Source of the DNA: Rubrivivax sp.
Lineage (GTDB): Bacteria > Pseudomonadota > Gammaproteobacteria > Burkholderiales > Burkholderiaceae_C
Length of the DNA: 54,465 nt
NCBI GenBank assembly: GCA_021300575.1
Contig: JAJTDM010000016.1
Span: forward strand, 1 to 54,465
Reading direction: 5' to 3'
In this document: piece by piece, positions 14,877 through 23,385 of the stretch
Numbering within the stretch: the first letter of the stretch is position 1
Layout of the letters: each line of letters starts with the position of its first letter
Position numbers and translations under genes: made by a program
The notes under the pieces: model-generated
What the model was told of the DNA's origin: nothing
Seen by the model: the letters and a program-made list of their open reading frames with translations, nothing else
Database searches by the model: none

Positions 14877-17233
14877 TGGCCTGGTTCCGCCGCGACCGCA
14901 ACGATGCCCGGGATCGCCGGGACACGAACGACGCGCCTTCATCGTCGGGCCGCACGGGCCGTCAGGGCCGTCAGGGCCGTCAGGACCCTCCCAAAGCCCG
15001 ACGCGTCCCCCTGCTGCAGGTGGAGGGCCTGGACGTCTACTACGGCCGCGCGCATGCGCTGCAGGGTGTGAGCCTCAGTCTGGACGAGGGCGTGCTGGGC
15101 ATCGTCGGCCGCAACGGCATGGGCAAGACCACGCTGTGCAATGCCATCACCGGCCTGGTGCCGGCCCGCGGCAGCGTGAAGCTGGCGGGCGAGGAGATCC
15201 TGGGACGCAGTCCGCACGAGATCACGCGCCGCGGCATCGCCTACGTGCCGCAGGGGCGGCGCGTGTGGCCCTCCTTGTCGGTGGACGAGACCTTGCGCCT
15301 GGTGGCCAGCCACCGGCGCGAGGTGGAGCGCGTGTACGCGATGTTCCCGCGTCTGGCCGAGCGCAAGGGCAACGGGGGCTCGCAGCTCTCGGGTGGCGAG
15401 CAGCAGATGCTGGCCATCGGGCGGGCCTTGCTGCTCGAGCCCCGCCTGCTGGTGATGGACGAGCCCACCGAGGGCCTGGCCCCGGTGATCGTGGAGCAGG
15501 TGGCGCAGGCGCTGCGCGATCTGTCACACGAGGGCTCGATCGCCGTGCTGCTGATCGAGCAGAACCTGGGCGTGGCCACCAGCGTGGCCGACCGGATCGG
15601 CATCATGGTCAACGGCCGCATCGCGCAGGAGATGCCGGCAGCCGAATTGGCCGCCGACCGTGAACTGCAGGAGCGTCTGCTCGGGGTGCGCTCGCACGGG
15701 GGCGACGAGCCGGAGGACGCCGCTGCCGCGCAAGAGGCTGCTGGCCCTGCGCAGGCTGCGGCCGCCGCCGAGTCCGAGACCCGTGTGCTGACCGTGGTGC
15801 GCGCCCATGGCGACGGGGTGCCGTCGTTGAACGACCTGTCGCCCCGCACCGTGCGGGGCTACAACCGCTGGAACGCGGGCACGCCCATGGCGCCCGTGGT
15901 CGACCGGGCTCTGGAGCCCGCGCACACCTCAGGGTCCGCTGCCGGGGCAGGGGAGGCTCCCGGCCCGGGCCTCGCCAAGCCTGCGGCCGTCTTCGACTTC
16001 CCGGTCGCCGCCACCAGTGGGCGCGCCGCCTACGTGGCTGGCACCTTCGACACCAAGGGCCGCGAGCTGTTCTACCTGCGCCAGTGCCTGGAGAAGCTCG
16101 GCCTGCGCGTGGTGACCGTGGACCTGTCCACCAGCGGCAAGACCTCCACGGCCAGCGTGCACCCGCGCGAGGTGGCGCGCCACCATCCCCAGGGCGAGGC
16201 CGGGGTCTTCAGCGGCGACCGCGGCAGCGCCGTGGCGGCGATGGCGCTGGCCTTCGAGCGCTTCATCCTCACCCGGCGCGATCTCGGCGGCCTCATCTCC
16301 GCGGGCGGATCGGGCGGCACCACGCTGGCCACGGCGGCCATGCGGGCCCTGCCGGTGGGCGTGCCCAAGGTCATGGTGTCCACCATGGCCAGCGGCGACA
16401 CGCGGCCGTACGTGGGACCGAGCGACATCTGCATGATGTATTCGGTGACCGACGTGCAGGGCTTGAACCGTATCAGCGAGCGGGTGCTGGCCAATGCGGC
16501 GCATGCACTCGCCGGCATGATCACCCACCCGCCCGCCGCCGTGCAGGCCACCAAGCCCGCCATCGGCCTGACGATGTTCGGCGTGACCACGCCCTGCGTG
16601 CAGATGGTGACCCAGCGTCTGGAGGACGACTTCGACTGCCTGGTCTTCCACGCCACGGGCGTGGGCGGACAGTCGATGGAAAAACTGGCCGACTCCGGCC
16701 TGCTGGAAGGCGTGATCGATGTCTCCACCACCGAGATCGCTGACGAGATCGCCGGCGGCACGCTCTCGGCCGGCCCCGACCGGCTGGACGTGTTTGCCCG
16801 CCACGCGCTGCCCTGGGTGGGCTCCTGCGGGGCGCTGGACATGGCCAATTTCGGCGCCTGGGACAGCGTGCCGGAGCGCTTTCGCGGCCGGCGCCTGTAC
16901 CGCCACAACCCCACGGTCACGCTGATGCGCACCACGGCCGAGGAGTGCCGCGCCATCGGCGAGTTCCTGGTGGCCAAGATCAACGCGATGCGCGGGCCCG
17001 TGCGCTTCCTGATCCCCGAGGGCGGTGTGTCGGCCATCGACCGGCCGGGCCAGCCTTTCCACGATCCCGAGGCCGACCGCGTGCTGTTCGAGACGATCGA
17101 GAAGGGCTTTCGCAGCGGGGCAGATCGGCGCCTGATGCGCCTGCCCCACCACATCAATGACGAGGCCTTTGCGCAGGCGCTGGTGGCTGCCTGGCGCGAG
17201 GTCAGCACCGGCCGTGAAGCCCGGCGCGCCTGA
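14876..17233 (+). CDS. Fusion of LivF-like ABC ATPase with a Tm-1-like (UPF0261) domain
   Basis: A 785-residue two-domain protein. Residues about 45-275 are a full LivF ATPase: Walker A 'GRNGMGKTT' (78-86), signature '[12 protein letters not shown]', Walker B '[13 protein letters not shown]' and 'LLIEQN'. After an Ala/Glu-rich linker (275-380) that includes '[13 protein letters not shown]', residues about 384-780 form a UPF0261/Tm-1-like domain: '[15 protein letters not shown]', the Gly-rich nucleotide loop '[11 protein letters not shown]', '[17 protein letters not shown]' and '[12 protein letters not shown]'. UPF0261 is the N-terminal half of tomato Tm-1, which binds ATP and blocks tobamovirus replication; bacterial members have no settled function. 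The N terminus holds a short GRQ repeat. No stop or frameshift separates the domains. The TIM-barrel partner of Tm-1 is the next gene. Confidence 0.9.
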   Translation: MAWFRRDRNDARDRRDTNDAPSSSGRTGRQGRQGRQDPPKARRVPLLQVEGLDVYYGRAHALQGVSLSLDEGVLGIVGRNGMGKTTLCNAITGLVPARGSVKLAGEEILGRSPHEITRRGIAYVPQGRRVWPSLSVDETLRLVASHRREVERVYAMFPRLAERKGNGGSQLSGGEQQMLAIGRALLLEPRLLVMDEPTEGLAPVIVEQVAQALRDLSHEGSIAVLLIEQNLGVATSVADRIGIMVNGRIAQEMPAAELAADRELQERLLGVRSHGGDEPEDAAAAQEAAGPAQAAAAAESETRVLTVVRAHGDGVPSLNDLSPRTVRGYNRWNAGTPMAPVVDRALEPAHTSGSAAGAGEAPGPGLAKPAAVFDFPVAATSGRAAYVAGTFDTKGRELFYLRQCLEKLGLRVVTVDLSTSGKTSTASVHPREVARHHPQGEAGVFSGDRGSAVAAMALAFERFILTRRDLGGLISAGGSGGTTLATAAMRALPVGVPKVMVSTMASGDTRPYVGPSDICMMYSVTDVQGLNRISERVLANAAHALAGMITHPPAAVQATKPAIGLTMFGVTTPCVQMVTQRLEDDFDCLVFHATGVGGQSMEKLADSGLLEGVIDVSTTEIADEIAGGTLSAGPDRLDVFARHALPWVGSCGALDMANFGAWDSVPERFRGRRLYRHNPTVTLMRTTAEECRAIGEFLVAKINAMRGPVRFLIPEGGVSAIDRPGQPFHDPEADRVLFETIEKGFRSGADRRLMRLPHHINDEAFAQALVAAWREVSTGREARRA
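14957..14983 (+). repeat. 9-bp tandem repeat in the LivF/Tm-1 fusion gene
   Basis: Three exact copies of GGCCGTCAG in frame encode Gly-Arg-Gln three times in the disordered-looking N-terminal tail before the ABC domain. The unit length is a multiple of three, so copy changes would keep the frame. Confidence 0.85.
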
Positions 17234-17262
17234 GACCAAGACCCTGCAGGAGAAGACGACGC

Positions 17263-18147
17263 ATGCCCAGGATTGCACGGACGGAACTGCTCAAGCGCTT
17301 GCGCGCCAAGGTGGCCCGGGGCGAGCCCATCATCGGTGGTGGGGCCGGCACGGGGCTGTCGGCAAAGTGTGAGGAAGCCGGCGGCATCGACCTGATCGTG
17401 ATCTACAACTCCGGCCGCTACCGCATGGCCGGGCGTGGCTCGCTGGCCGGCCTGCTGGCCTACGGCAACGCCAACGAGATCGTGTGCGACATGGCGCGTG
17501 AAGTGCTGCCGGTGGTGCGCCACACGCCCGTGCTGGCGGGTGTGAACGGCACCGACCCCTTCATGATTCCGGACCAGTTCCTGCGGCGCCTGATCGACCT
17601 GGGGTTCTCTGGCGTGCAGAACTTCCCGACCGTGGGCTTGATCGACGGCACCTTCCGGTCCAACCTGGAGGAAACGGGCATGGGCTACGGCCTGGAGGTG
17701 GACTTCATCGCCCGCGCGCGCCAGGCCGACATGCTGACCACGCCCTATGTCTTCAACGAGGACGAGGCGCGTGCCATGACCCAGGCAGGCGCCGACATCG
17801 TGGTGTGCCACATGGGTCTGACCACCGGCGGGGCCATCGGGGCGGAGACCGCGCTGAAGCTCGAGGATTGCGTCGACCCCATCAACCGGTGGACGGCCGC
17901 CGCGCGCAAGCTGCGCCGCGACGTGCTGGTGCTGTGCCACGGCGGGCCCATTGCCACGCCTGAGGACGCACGCTTCATCCTGCAGCACTGCCCCGGCTGC
18001 GATGGGTTCTACGGGGCCAGTTCCATGGAGCGCCTGCCCACCGAGGTGGCGCTGACAGAGACCACGAAGGCCTTCACCCGCATCCGGCGTGAAGCCGCGG
18101 CCGCCACAGCGGTCGCCCGCAAGTCAAGCAAGAGGAGAGCACCATGA
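17263..18147 (+). CDS. TIM-barrel protein of the phosphoenolpyruvate hydrolase-like family (Tm-1 C-terminal half)
   Basis: A 294-residue TIM-barrel protein of the PEP-hydrolase/'TIM-barrel signal transduction' family. Typical words are '[18 protein letters not shown]', '[14 protein letters not shown]', '[10 protein letters not shown]', '[12 protein letters not shown]', 'CHMGLTTGG' and the C-terminal '[12 protein letters not shown]'. In tomato Tm-1 this domain is the C-terminal half of the same polypeptide whose N-terminal half is the UPF0261 domain encoded just upstream; in bacteria the two are usually neighbouring genes. The chemistry is not established; the name comes from a family member. 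GGAG lies about a dozen bases before the ATG, and the stop overlaps the flotillin start (ATGA). Confidence 0.9.
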   Translation: MPRIARTELLKRLRAKVARGEPIIGGGAGTGLSAKCEEAGGIDLIVIYNSGRYRMAGRGSLAGLLAYGNANEIVCDMAREVLPVVRHTPVLAGVNGTDPFMIPDQFLRRLIDLGFSGVQNFPTVGLIDGTFRSNLEETGMGYGLEVDFIARARQADMLTTPYVFNEDEARAMTQAGADIVVCHMGLTTGGAIGAETALKLEDCVDPINRWTAAARKLRRDVLVLCHGGPIATPEDARFILQHCPGCDGFYGASSMERLPTEVALTETTKAFTRIRREAAAATAVARKSSKRRAP

Positions 18148-19838
18148 CCGGCGCTGAATTCGGCAGCTTCATTCTGGGTCTGATCGTCGTCGCGATCGTC
18201 GTTGCGATCGGCGTGTGGCTGCTGCACTGGCTGTACCTGCGCAGCTCCAAGGAGCGGGCCTTTGTCCGCACCGGCCTGGGCGGGCAGAAGGTGGTGGTCG
18301 ATGGCGGCGCCTTCGTCCTGCCCATCGTGCACGACGTCATTCCGGTGAACATGAACACCCTGCGCCTGGAGGTCAGCCGCGGGCGTGACAAGGCGCTCAT
18401 CACCAAGGACCGCATGCGCGTGGACGTCATCGCCGAGTTCTACGTGCGTGTGGCCGCCAAGGCCGACAGCGTGGCGGCGGCGGCGCAGACGCTGGGCCTG
18501 CGCACCATGGAGCCGGCGCAGCTGAAGGAGCTGGTCGAAGGCAAGTTCATCGACGCGCTGCGCACGGCGGCTGCCGAGATGACGATGGAAGAGCTGCACG
18601 AGAAGCGCGGCAGCTACGTGCGCCGCGTGCGCGAAGCCGTGGCCGAAGACCTCACGAAGAACGGCCTGGAACTGGAGGCCGCGTCGCTGACCCAGCTGGA
18701 CCAGACCTCGATGGAATTCTTCAATCCCAGCAACGCCTTCGACGCCGAGGGTCTGACGCGGCTGACCGAGCAGATCGAGCGGCGCAAGAAGCAGCGCAAC
18801 GATGTGGAGCAGGACACCCTGATCGCCATCCGCAACAAGAACCTCGAAGCCGAGAAACTCTCGCTGACCATCGATCTGGAGTCCGAGAGCGCGCGGCTGT
18901 CGCAGCAGCGTGAGGTGGAGATGGCGCGGGCGCGCCAGCGCGCCGAGGTGACGACCGAGCGCGCCCAGCGCGACCAGGACGCCGAAGGCGCGCAGATCGC
19001 CGCGCGCCAGGCCATCGAGGCGGCGCGCATCCGCAGCGAGCAGAGCATCGAGCAGGAGCGCATCCGCAAGGAGCGCGAGATCCAGTCGGCCGAGATCGAG
19101 CGCCGCAAGGCGCTGGAGCTGGCCGAGCAGCAGCGCGCCATCGCCATCGCCCGAGAGAGCAAGGCCCAGAGCGAAGCCCAGACCGAGGCCGAGGAGGCTC
19201 GTGCCCAGGCGGTGGCTGCCGAGGAGCGCGTGTTCACGGCCCGTGAGGTGGAGATGGCCCACCGCAAGAAGGCCATCGACCTCATCGGTGCGCAGCAGGT
19301 GGCCGAGCGCGAAGCGCTGCAACTCACCGCGGCCGCGGCGGCCGAAAAAGAGGCCAGCGGCGACCGTGGCGCGGCCATCCGTGCGCAGGCCGAGGCCGAT
19401 GCCGACGCCGACCGCATCCGCGCCATGGCCCACCGCGTGCGCGCCGAGATCGAGGCCGAGGCCATGCGCCTGATGAACGAGGCGCAGAACGTGCTGTCGC
19501 CCGAGGCCCGGGCCTCCGCGCTGCGCCTGAAGCTGGTGGAGAAGGCCGAGGCCATCATCCGCGAGTCGGTCAAGCCCATGGAGCGCATCGAGGGCATCAA
19601 GATCCTGCACGTCGAAGGGCTGGCGGGCGGTGGTGGTGGGGGCGGCGGTGGGGATGCCGGCAATGGCGGCTTTGCCGACAACGTGGTGAACTCGGCGCTG
19701 CGCTTCCGTGCCCAGGCGCCCATCGTGGACCAGTTGCTGCGCGAGATCGGCCTGGAGGGCGGCGACATCGGCCGCCTGGCCGCGGGGGTCTCCGGGGTCG
19801 CGGCGCTGCCGCCGGCCGCCGCGCAGGCCAAGGAATGA
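18144..19838 (+). CDS. Flotillin-like SPFH/Band 7 protein
   Basis: A 564-residue membrane-scaffold protein of the flotillin/YqiK type. One N-terminal membrane segment (about 8-30) is followed by an SPFH domain containing '[14 protein letters not shown]' and '[11 protein letters not shown]', a long Glu/Ala/Arg-rich coiled coil (about 200-470), a run of nine glycines starting near residue 493, and a C-terminal helical tail. Flotillins oligomerise and organise membrane microdomains. The start overlaps the stop of the Tm-1-type TIM-barrel gene by ATGA, so it belongs to this operon and is not a chance neighbour. A plausible but unproven role is clustering the importer and its Tm-1 ATPase. YqiK-type genes usually sit with an NfeD-like partner; none is here. 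Confidence 0.9.
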   Translation: MTGAEFGSFILGLIVVAIVVAIGVWLLHWLYLRSSKERAFVRTGLGGQKVVVDGGAFVLPIVHDVIPVNMNTLRLEVSRGRDKALITKDRMRVDVIAEFYVRVAAKADSVAAAAQTLGLRTMEPAQLKELVEGKFIDALRTAAAEMTMEELHEKRGSYVRRVREAVAEDLTKNGLELEAASLTQLDQTSMEFFNPSNAFDAEGLTRLTEQIERRKKQRNDVEQDTLIAIRNKNLEAEKLSLTIDLESESARLSQQREVEMARARQRAEVTTERAQRDQDAEGAQIAARQAIEAARIRSEQSIEQERIRKEREIQSAEIERRKALELAEQQRAIAIARESKAQSEAQTEAEEARAQAVAAEERVFTAREVEMAHRKKAIDLIGAQQVAEREALQLTAAAAAEKEASGDRGAAIRAQAEADADADRIRAMAHRVRAEIEAEAMRLMNEAQNVLSPEARASALRLKLVEKAEAIIRESVKPMERIEGIKILHVEGLAGGGGGGGGGDAGNGGFADNVVNSALRFRAQAPIVDQLLREIGLEGGDIGRLAAGVSGVAALPPAAAQAKE

Positions 19839-19872
19839 GGCGCCCGCCCGCGCGCCACCGGAGGTCTGCAGC

Positions 19873-20313
19873 GTGATCCGCCTCTACGTCTCCAGCGTTA
19901 TCGAGGCCAGCGCCGACACGGTGTGGGCCCGCATCCGCGACTTCAACGGCCTGCCCACCTGGCACCCGGCCATTGCCGACAGCCGCATCGAGAACCAGCA
20001 ACCGTCAGACCGTGTGGGCTGCATACGGCACTTCCACACGCGTGACGGCGGCATGATCCGCGAGCGCCTGCTGGCCTTGTCGGACTACGACTTCAGCTGC
20101 ACCTACGAGATCCTGGAAAGCCCGATGGGCGTGGCCAACTACGTCGCCACCCTCAAGCTGACGCCGGTGACCGACGGCGACCGCTGCTTTGCCGAGTGGA
20201 GCGCCGAGTTCGAGTGCGCCGAGGGCCGGGAGCGCGAGCTTTCGGATCTCATCGGCGGCGGCGTCTTCCAGGGCGGCTTCGACGCCCTGAAGCGCCACTT
20301 CGCGCGGCGTTGA
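19873..20313 (+). CDS. SRPBCC-family ligand-binding protein
   Basis: A 146-residue START/Bet v1-like (SRPBCC, PYR/PYL-like subgroup) protein with a deep hydrophobic pocket fold. Diagnostic words are 'VWARIRDFNGLPTWHP', 'VGCIRHF' and 'YVATLKLTPVTDGDRC'. Such proteins bind or sometimes cyclise hydrophobic compounds. The GTG at 19873 is supported by GGAGG 8 bases upstream. It is a clear paralogue of the N-terminal domain of the next protein, with the same motif order. It may bind the compound processed by this operon. Confidence 0.85.
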   Translation: MIRLYVSSVIEASADTVWARIRDFNGLPTWHPAIADSRIENQQPSDRVGCIRHFHTRDGGMIRERLLALSDYDFSCTYEILESPMGVANYVATLKLTPVTDGDRCFAEWSAEFECAEGRERELSDLIGGGVFQGGFDALKRHFARR

Positions 20314-20329
20314 TCCGGCAGAGACTGCC

Positions 20330-21796
20330 TTGCTGCAGAAGGTTGTCCGCTCCACCATCATCGACGCGCCCATCGAGCGCGTGTGGGCGGTGCTGCGCGA
20401 CTTCAACAGCCATGACCAGTGGCACGCCGTGGTGGACCAAAGCCGCATCGAGGGCGGGCAGGCGTCCAGCCAGGTGGGCTGCGTGCGCGCCTTCAGCCTG
20501 AAGGACGGCCACTTCATCCGCGAGCAACTGCTGACGCTGGACGACGTGCAGCACAAGTCCACCTACTGCATCGTGGAAGCCACCGTCCCGCTGCAGCGCT
20601 ACGTGGCCACCGTGACGCTCAAGCCCGTGACGGACGGGCGCCGCACGTTCTGGCACTGGGAGTCCACCTTCGCCACGCCGCCGGGCCAGGAACGCGAGCT
20701 GCGCGACATGGTGGCCCAGGGCGTGTACGAGGCCGGCTTCGAGAACCTGCGCCGGCACCTGCAGCAGGGGGCTGACCTGCGGGCCCCGGGCAGCGCGCCC
20801 ATGCCCACGGCGCTGCCGCAGCCCTGCCGGCGCGTGGTGGTCTCCAACTACGGCGGCCCCGCGGTTCTGGTGGCGCAGGATGGCGAGGTGCCCGCCCCCG
20901 GGCCGGGGCAGGTGCGCATCCGCCAGCGCGCCATGGGGGTGAACTACTTCGACGTCTACCTGCGCCGCGGCTGGATCCCCGCCCTGCTGCCGCTGCCCGG
21001 CACGCCGGGCATGGAAGCTGCCGGCACCGTGCTGGACGTGGGCGACGGCGTCACAGGCCTGATGCCCGGCGACCGGGTGGCCTGCATGACCCCCGCGCCC
21101 GGCGCCTACGCCAGCGTGCGCAACGTGGCGGTGGAGCATGTGGTGCGCCTGCCGGCGGCGGTGGACGACGACGTGGCGGCGGCCCTGCTGCTCAAGGGCG
21201 TGACGGCCGACTACCTGCTGCGCGACCTGGGGCGCGTGCAGCCCGGCGCGCGCTGGCTGGTGCATGCGGCCGCGGGCGGCGTGGGCCTGCTGCTGTGCGC
21301 CTGGGCCCGGCGCCTGGGCGCCCGGGTGGTGGGCACGGTGTCCAGCGAAGACAAGGCCCGCCTGGCGCGCGAGCATGGCTGCGAGCATGTGATCGTCACC
21401 ACCGACTACCGCTTTGCCCAGGGCGTGCGCCAGCACTTCGGCGACGGCGCCGACGTCATCGTGGACGGCCTGGGCGATGCGGCCTTCGAAGAGAACTTCG
21501 AGGCCCTGGCCCCGTGTGGGCACTGGATCAGCCTGGGCCAGGCCAGCGGCCCGCCCCGGCCAGTGGACCCCGGCCTGCTGGTGCACAAGTCCGCCACCTT
21601 CTCCCGCCCGGTGGCCTTCGCCTATGTGGCCACGCGCGCGCGCCTGGCCGAGCGGGCCCAGCGCGTGTGGGATGCCCTGGCCGACGGCACGCTCAAGCTG
21701 CCGCCCATCGAGCGCCACAGCCTGGAAGCCGCGGCGCGGGCGCACGAGCGCCTGGAGTCACGCAAGACCACGGGGGCGCTGGTGTTGGTGGCTTGA
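20330..21796 (+). CDS. Fusion of SRPBCC domain with a quinone oxidoreductase-like MDR enzyme
   Basis: A 488-residue two-domain protein. Residues 1-145 repeat the SRPBCC fold of the preceding gene ('VWAVLRDFNSHDQWH', 'VGCVRAF', 'YVATVTLKPVTDG'). A short Pro/Ala linker leads to a zinc-less medium-chain dehydrogenase/reductase (about 168-488) with 'NYGGPAVL', 'GVNYFDVYLR', 'PGTPGMEAAG' and the NADPH loop 'AAAGGVGLLL' around 313-322. This is the quinone oxidoreductase (QOR) class, which reduces quinones or enones. The best start is a TTG at 20330, with only a weak ribosome site and 16 bases after the previous stop. Fusion of a ligand-binding pocket to a reductase suggests substrate delivery. Confidence 0.87.
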   Translation: MLQKVVRSTIIDAPIERVWAVLRDFNSHDQWHAVVDQSRIEGGQASSQVGCVRAFSLKDGHFIREQLLTLDDVQHKSTYCIVEATVPLQRYVATVTLKPVTDGRRTFWHWESTFATPPGQERELRDMVAQGVYEAGFENLRRHLQQGADLRAPGSAPMPTALPQPCRRVVVSNYGGPAVLVAQDGEVPAPGPGQVRIRQRAMGVNYFDVYLRRGWIPALLPLPGTPGMEAAGTVLDVGDGVTGLMPGDRVACMTPAPGAYASVRNVAVEHVVRLPAAVDDDVAAALLLKGVTADYLLRDLGRVQPGARWLVHAAAGGVGLLLCAWARRLGARVVGTVSSEDKARLAREHGCEHVIVTTDYRFAQGVRQHFGDGADVIVDGLGDAAFEENFEALAPCGHWISLGQASGPPRPVDPGLLVHKSATFSRPVAFAYVATRARLAERAQRVWDALADGTLKLPPIERHSLEAAARAHERLESRKTTGALVLVA

Positions 21797-21893
21797 ACTC
21801 GGGTGCCGCGCACTCTCAGGGCCTGAGCTTGCCGGACCGAATCAGCGATTCCGTCTGGGCCTGCACCCCACCCCTTCGCACAGGAGTCCTCGC

Positions 21894-22274
21894 ATGATCC
21901 AGGGCATGAACCACTTCACCATCACGGCGCAGGACCGCACCGCGACGCTGGACTACTACTGCGGCCTGCTGGGCTTGGTGGAGGGCCATCGCCCGGACCT
22001 GGGCTTTCCCGGCGCCTGGCTGTACCCGCCCGGCGGCGCCCAGGCCGTGCTGCACATCTACTGGGACCGGCCCGGCCCGGCCACGGCCACCGGCGTCATC
22101 GACCACATGGCCTTCACCGCCGCAGACCTGCGCGCCGTGAAGGCCCGATTCGACGAGCGCGGCCTGCGCTACGACCTGCGCCGCCAGGCCGGCGCCGGCA
22201 CCTGGCAGCTTTTCAGCTTCGACCCGAACGGGGCGCGGGTGGAACTGGATTTCGACGCTTCGGAACAGCTCTGA
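21894..22274 (+). CDS. VOC-family (glyoxalase/dioxygenase-fold) protein
   Basis: A 126-residue vicinal-oxygen-chelate protein with two beta-alpha-beta-beta-beta modules. The likely metal ligands are the His in 'MNHFTI', the His in 'IDHMAF' and the Glu in 'RVELDF'. The family includes glyoxalases, epimerases and ring-cleaving dioxygenases; the small size fits a dimer. AGGAG lies about 7 bases before the ATG. It is the last gene of the plus-strand run, about 100 bases after the reductase fusion, and converges on the defence operon. Confidence 0.86.
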   Translation: MIQGMNHFTITAQDRTATLDYYCGLLGLVEGHRPDLGFPGAWLYPPGGAQAVLHIYWDRPGPATATGVIDHMAFTAADLRAVKARFDERGLRYDLRRQAGAGTWQLFSFDPNGARVELDFDASEQL

Positions 22275-22307
22275 GGCTGGCAAGGTATCTGGTTCGTGGG
22301 TGGCTCC

Positions 22308-22327
22308 GGCTGGCTGTGCCGCCAGCC
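22308..22327. terminator. Candidate bidirectional terminator hairpin
   Basis: GGCTGGC (22308-22314) and GCCAGCC (22321-22327) pair perfectly across a 6-base loop in the 67-base gap between two convergent genes. There is no T tract on either side, so termination strength is uncertain. Confidence 0.4.
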
Positions 22328-22341
22328 CGCGGACGGCCCCC

Positions 22342-23385
22342 TCAATTCCTTGTCTTGCGGGGCTTCGGTAGCGCCTTGGCCGCAGCCTCCAAGGCCCGCA
22401 GATGGACCTCGGCACCCTGAGACTCAAGAAATGCCCGCCGCTGGGCGGCGAACTGCTCGTACTCGCTCTGCGCTTGGGCGTCGGCCTGCTTCTTGGAAAC
22501 CCGGCCTGCGCTGTCCAGCACACTGCGCTCGTTGAACTTCAGGAAGGCATAGAGCCTCTCGGTCCAGTCCTTCAGGAAGACCTCTTTGCGGCGGCGGGCC
22601 TGGTCTTCAGCAAAGTCCAGCCACATCGTCACGATGCGGTTGAGCTCACCAATCTCCGGCTCCTGCAGATAGTTCTTGGCCACGGTCACGTCAGCCTTCT
22701 GCACGCTGCCCGACTTCCAGGTCGTCAGACCCATGTTCGGCAGGCTGCTGTCGGCACGCTCGGCGATCAGTTCGGCGGCGGTCTTGCCGGTGACGGCAAA
22801 GTGCAGTTTGTTCTGCATGACCTGAAAGAACTGGGTGGTCTGCGGCAGCGTAGGCGCGTAGTCGGCCGCCATCGCGAAGATCTCGCGCACACGCAGGTAC
22901 ATCCGGCGCTCGCTGGCCCGGATGTCGCGAATGCGCTCCAGCAACTCGTCGAAGCGGTCCGGCACGGCCGAGCCGGCGACGGGCGGGTTCTTCAAGCGCT
23001 CGTCGTCCAGCGTGAAGCCCTTGACCAGGTACTCGCGCAAGCGTTCGGTGGCCCAGCGCCGGAACTGCGTGCCGCGCGCAGACCGGACCCGATAGCCCAC
23101 GGCCAGGATGGCGTCGAGGTTGTAGTAAGCCACCCGGTAGTTCTTGCCGTCGGCGGCAGTTGTCAACCAATGGTTGACAACTGAAGCTGGGTCCAACTCG
23201 GCCTCGGCGAAGATCGACTTCAGGTGCTTGGCCACGTTCTGCTTGCTTGTCTGAAACAGATCGACCATACCCCCCTGGGGCAGCCAAAGTGTGTCTGCAA
23301 CGAATCGACATTCAACCCGGGTGCGCCCATCCTCGGTCTCGTAGAGCAGGAATTCGCTGGGGGGCGGGGCGTGACGGCCAGTCAC
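22342..23385 (-). CDS. RhuM-family protein
   Basis: A 347-residue protein of the RhuM family, named for a Salmonella pathogenicity-island gene and without an established biochemical role. Recognisable parts are 'VDLFQTSKQNVAKHLKSIF' (helix-turn-helix-like), 'YYNLDAILAVGYRVRS' and 'QFRRWATERLREYLVKGF'. Family members are often found within restriction-modification loci. The GTG at 23385 overlaps the stop of res (GTGA) and has GGAG just upstream; a longer frame from 23466 lies wholly inside res and is rejected. It is the last gene of the defence operon. Confidence 0.87.
   Translation of the reverse strand: MTGRHAPPPSEFLLYETEDGRTRVECRFVADTLWLPQGGMVDLFQTSKQNVAKHLKSIFAEAELDPASVVNHWLTTAADGKNYRVAYYNLDAILAVGYRVRSARGTQFRRWATERLREYLVKGFTLDDERLKNPPVAGSAVPDRFDELLERIRDIRASERRMYLRVREIFAMAADYAPTLPQTTQFFQVMQNKLHFAVTGKTAAELIAERADSSLPNMGLTTWKSGSVQKADVTVAKNYLQEPEIGELNRIVTMWLDFAEDQARRRKEVFLKDWTERLYAFLKFNERSVLDSAGRVSKKQADAQAQSEYEQFAAQRRAFLESQGAEVHLRALEAAAKALPKPRKTRN

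Noticed and set aside
16072..17988. 638-codon open frame on the minus strand
   Set aside because: It is a shadow of the Tm-1-like domain and TIM-barrel genes, whose conserved motifs are on the plus strand.
18009..19610. 533-codon minus-strand frame opposite flotillin
   Set aside because: Leu/Gly/Asp/Ala repetitive shadow of the coiled-coil coding region.
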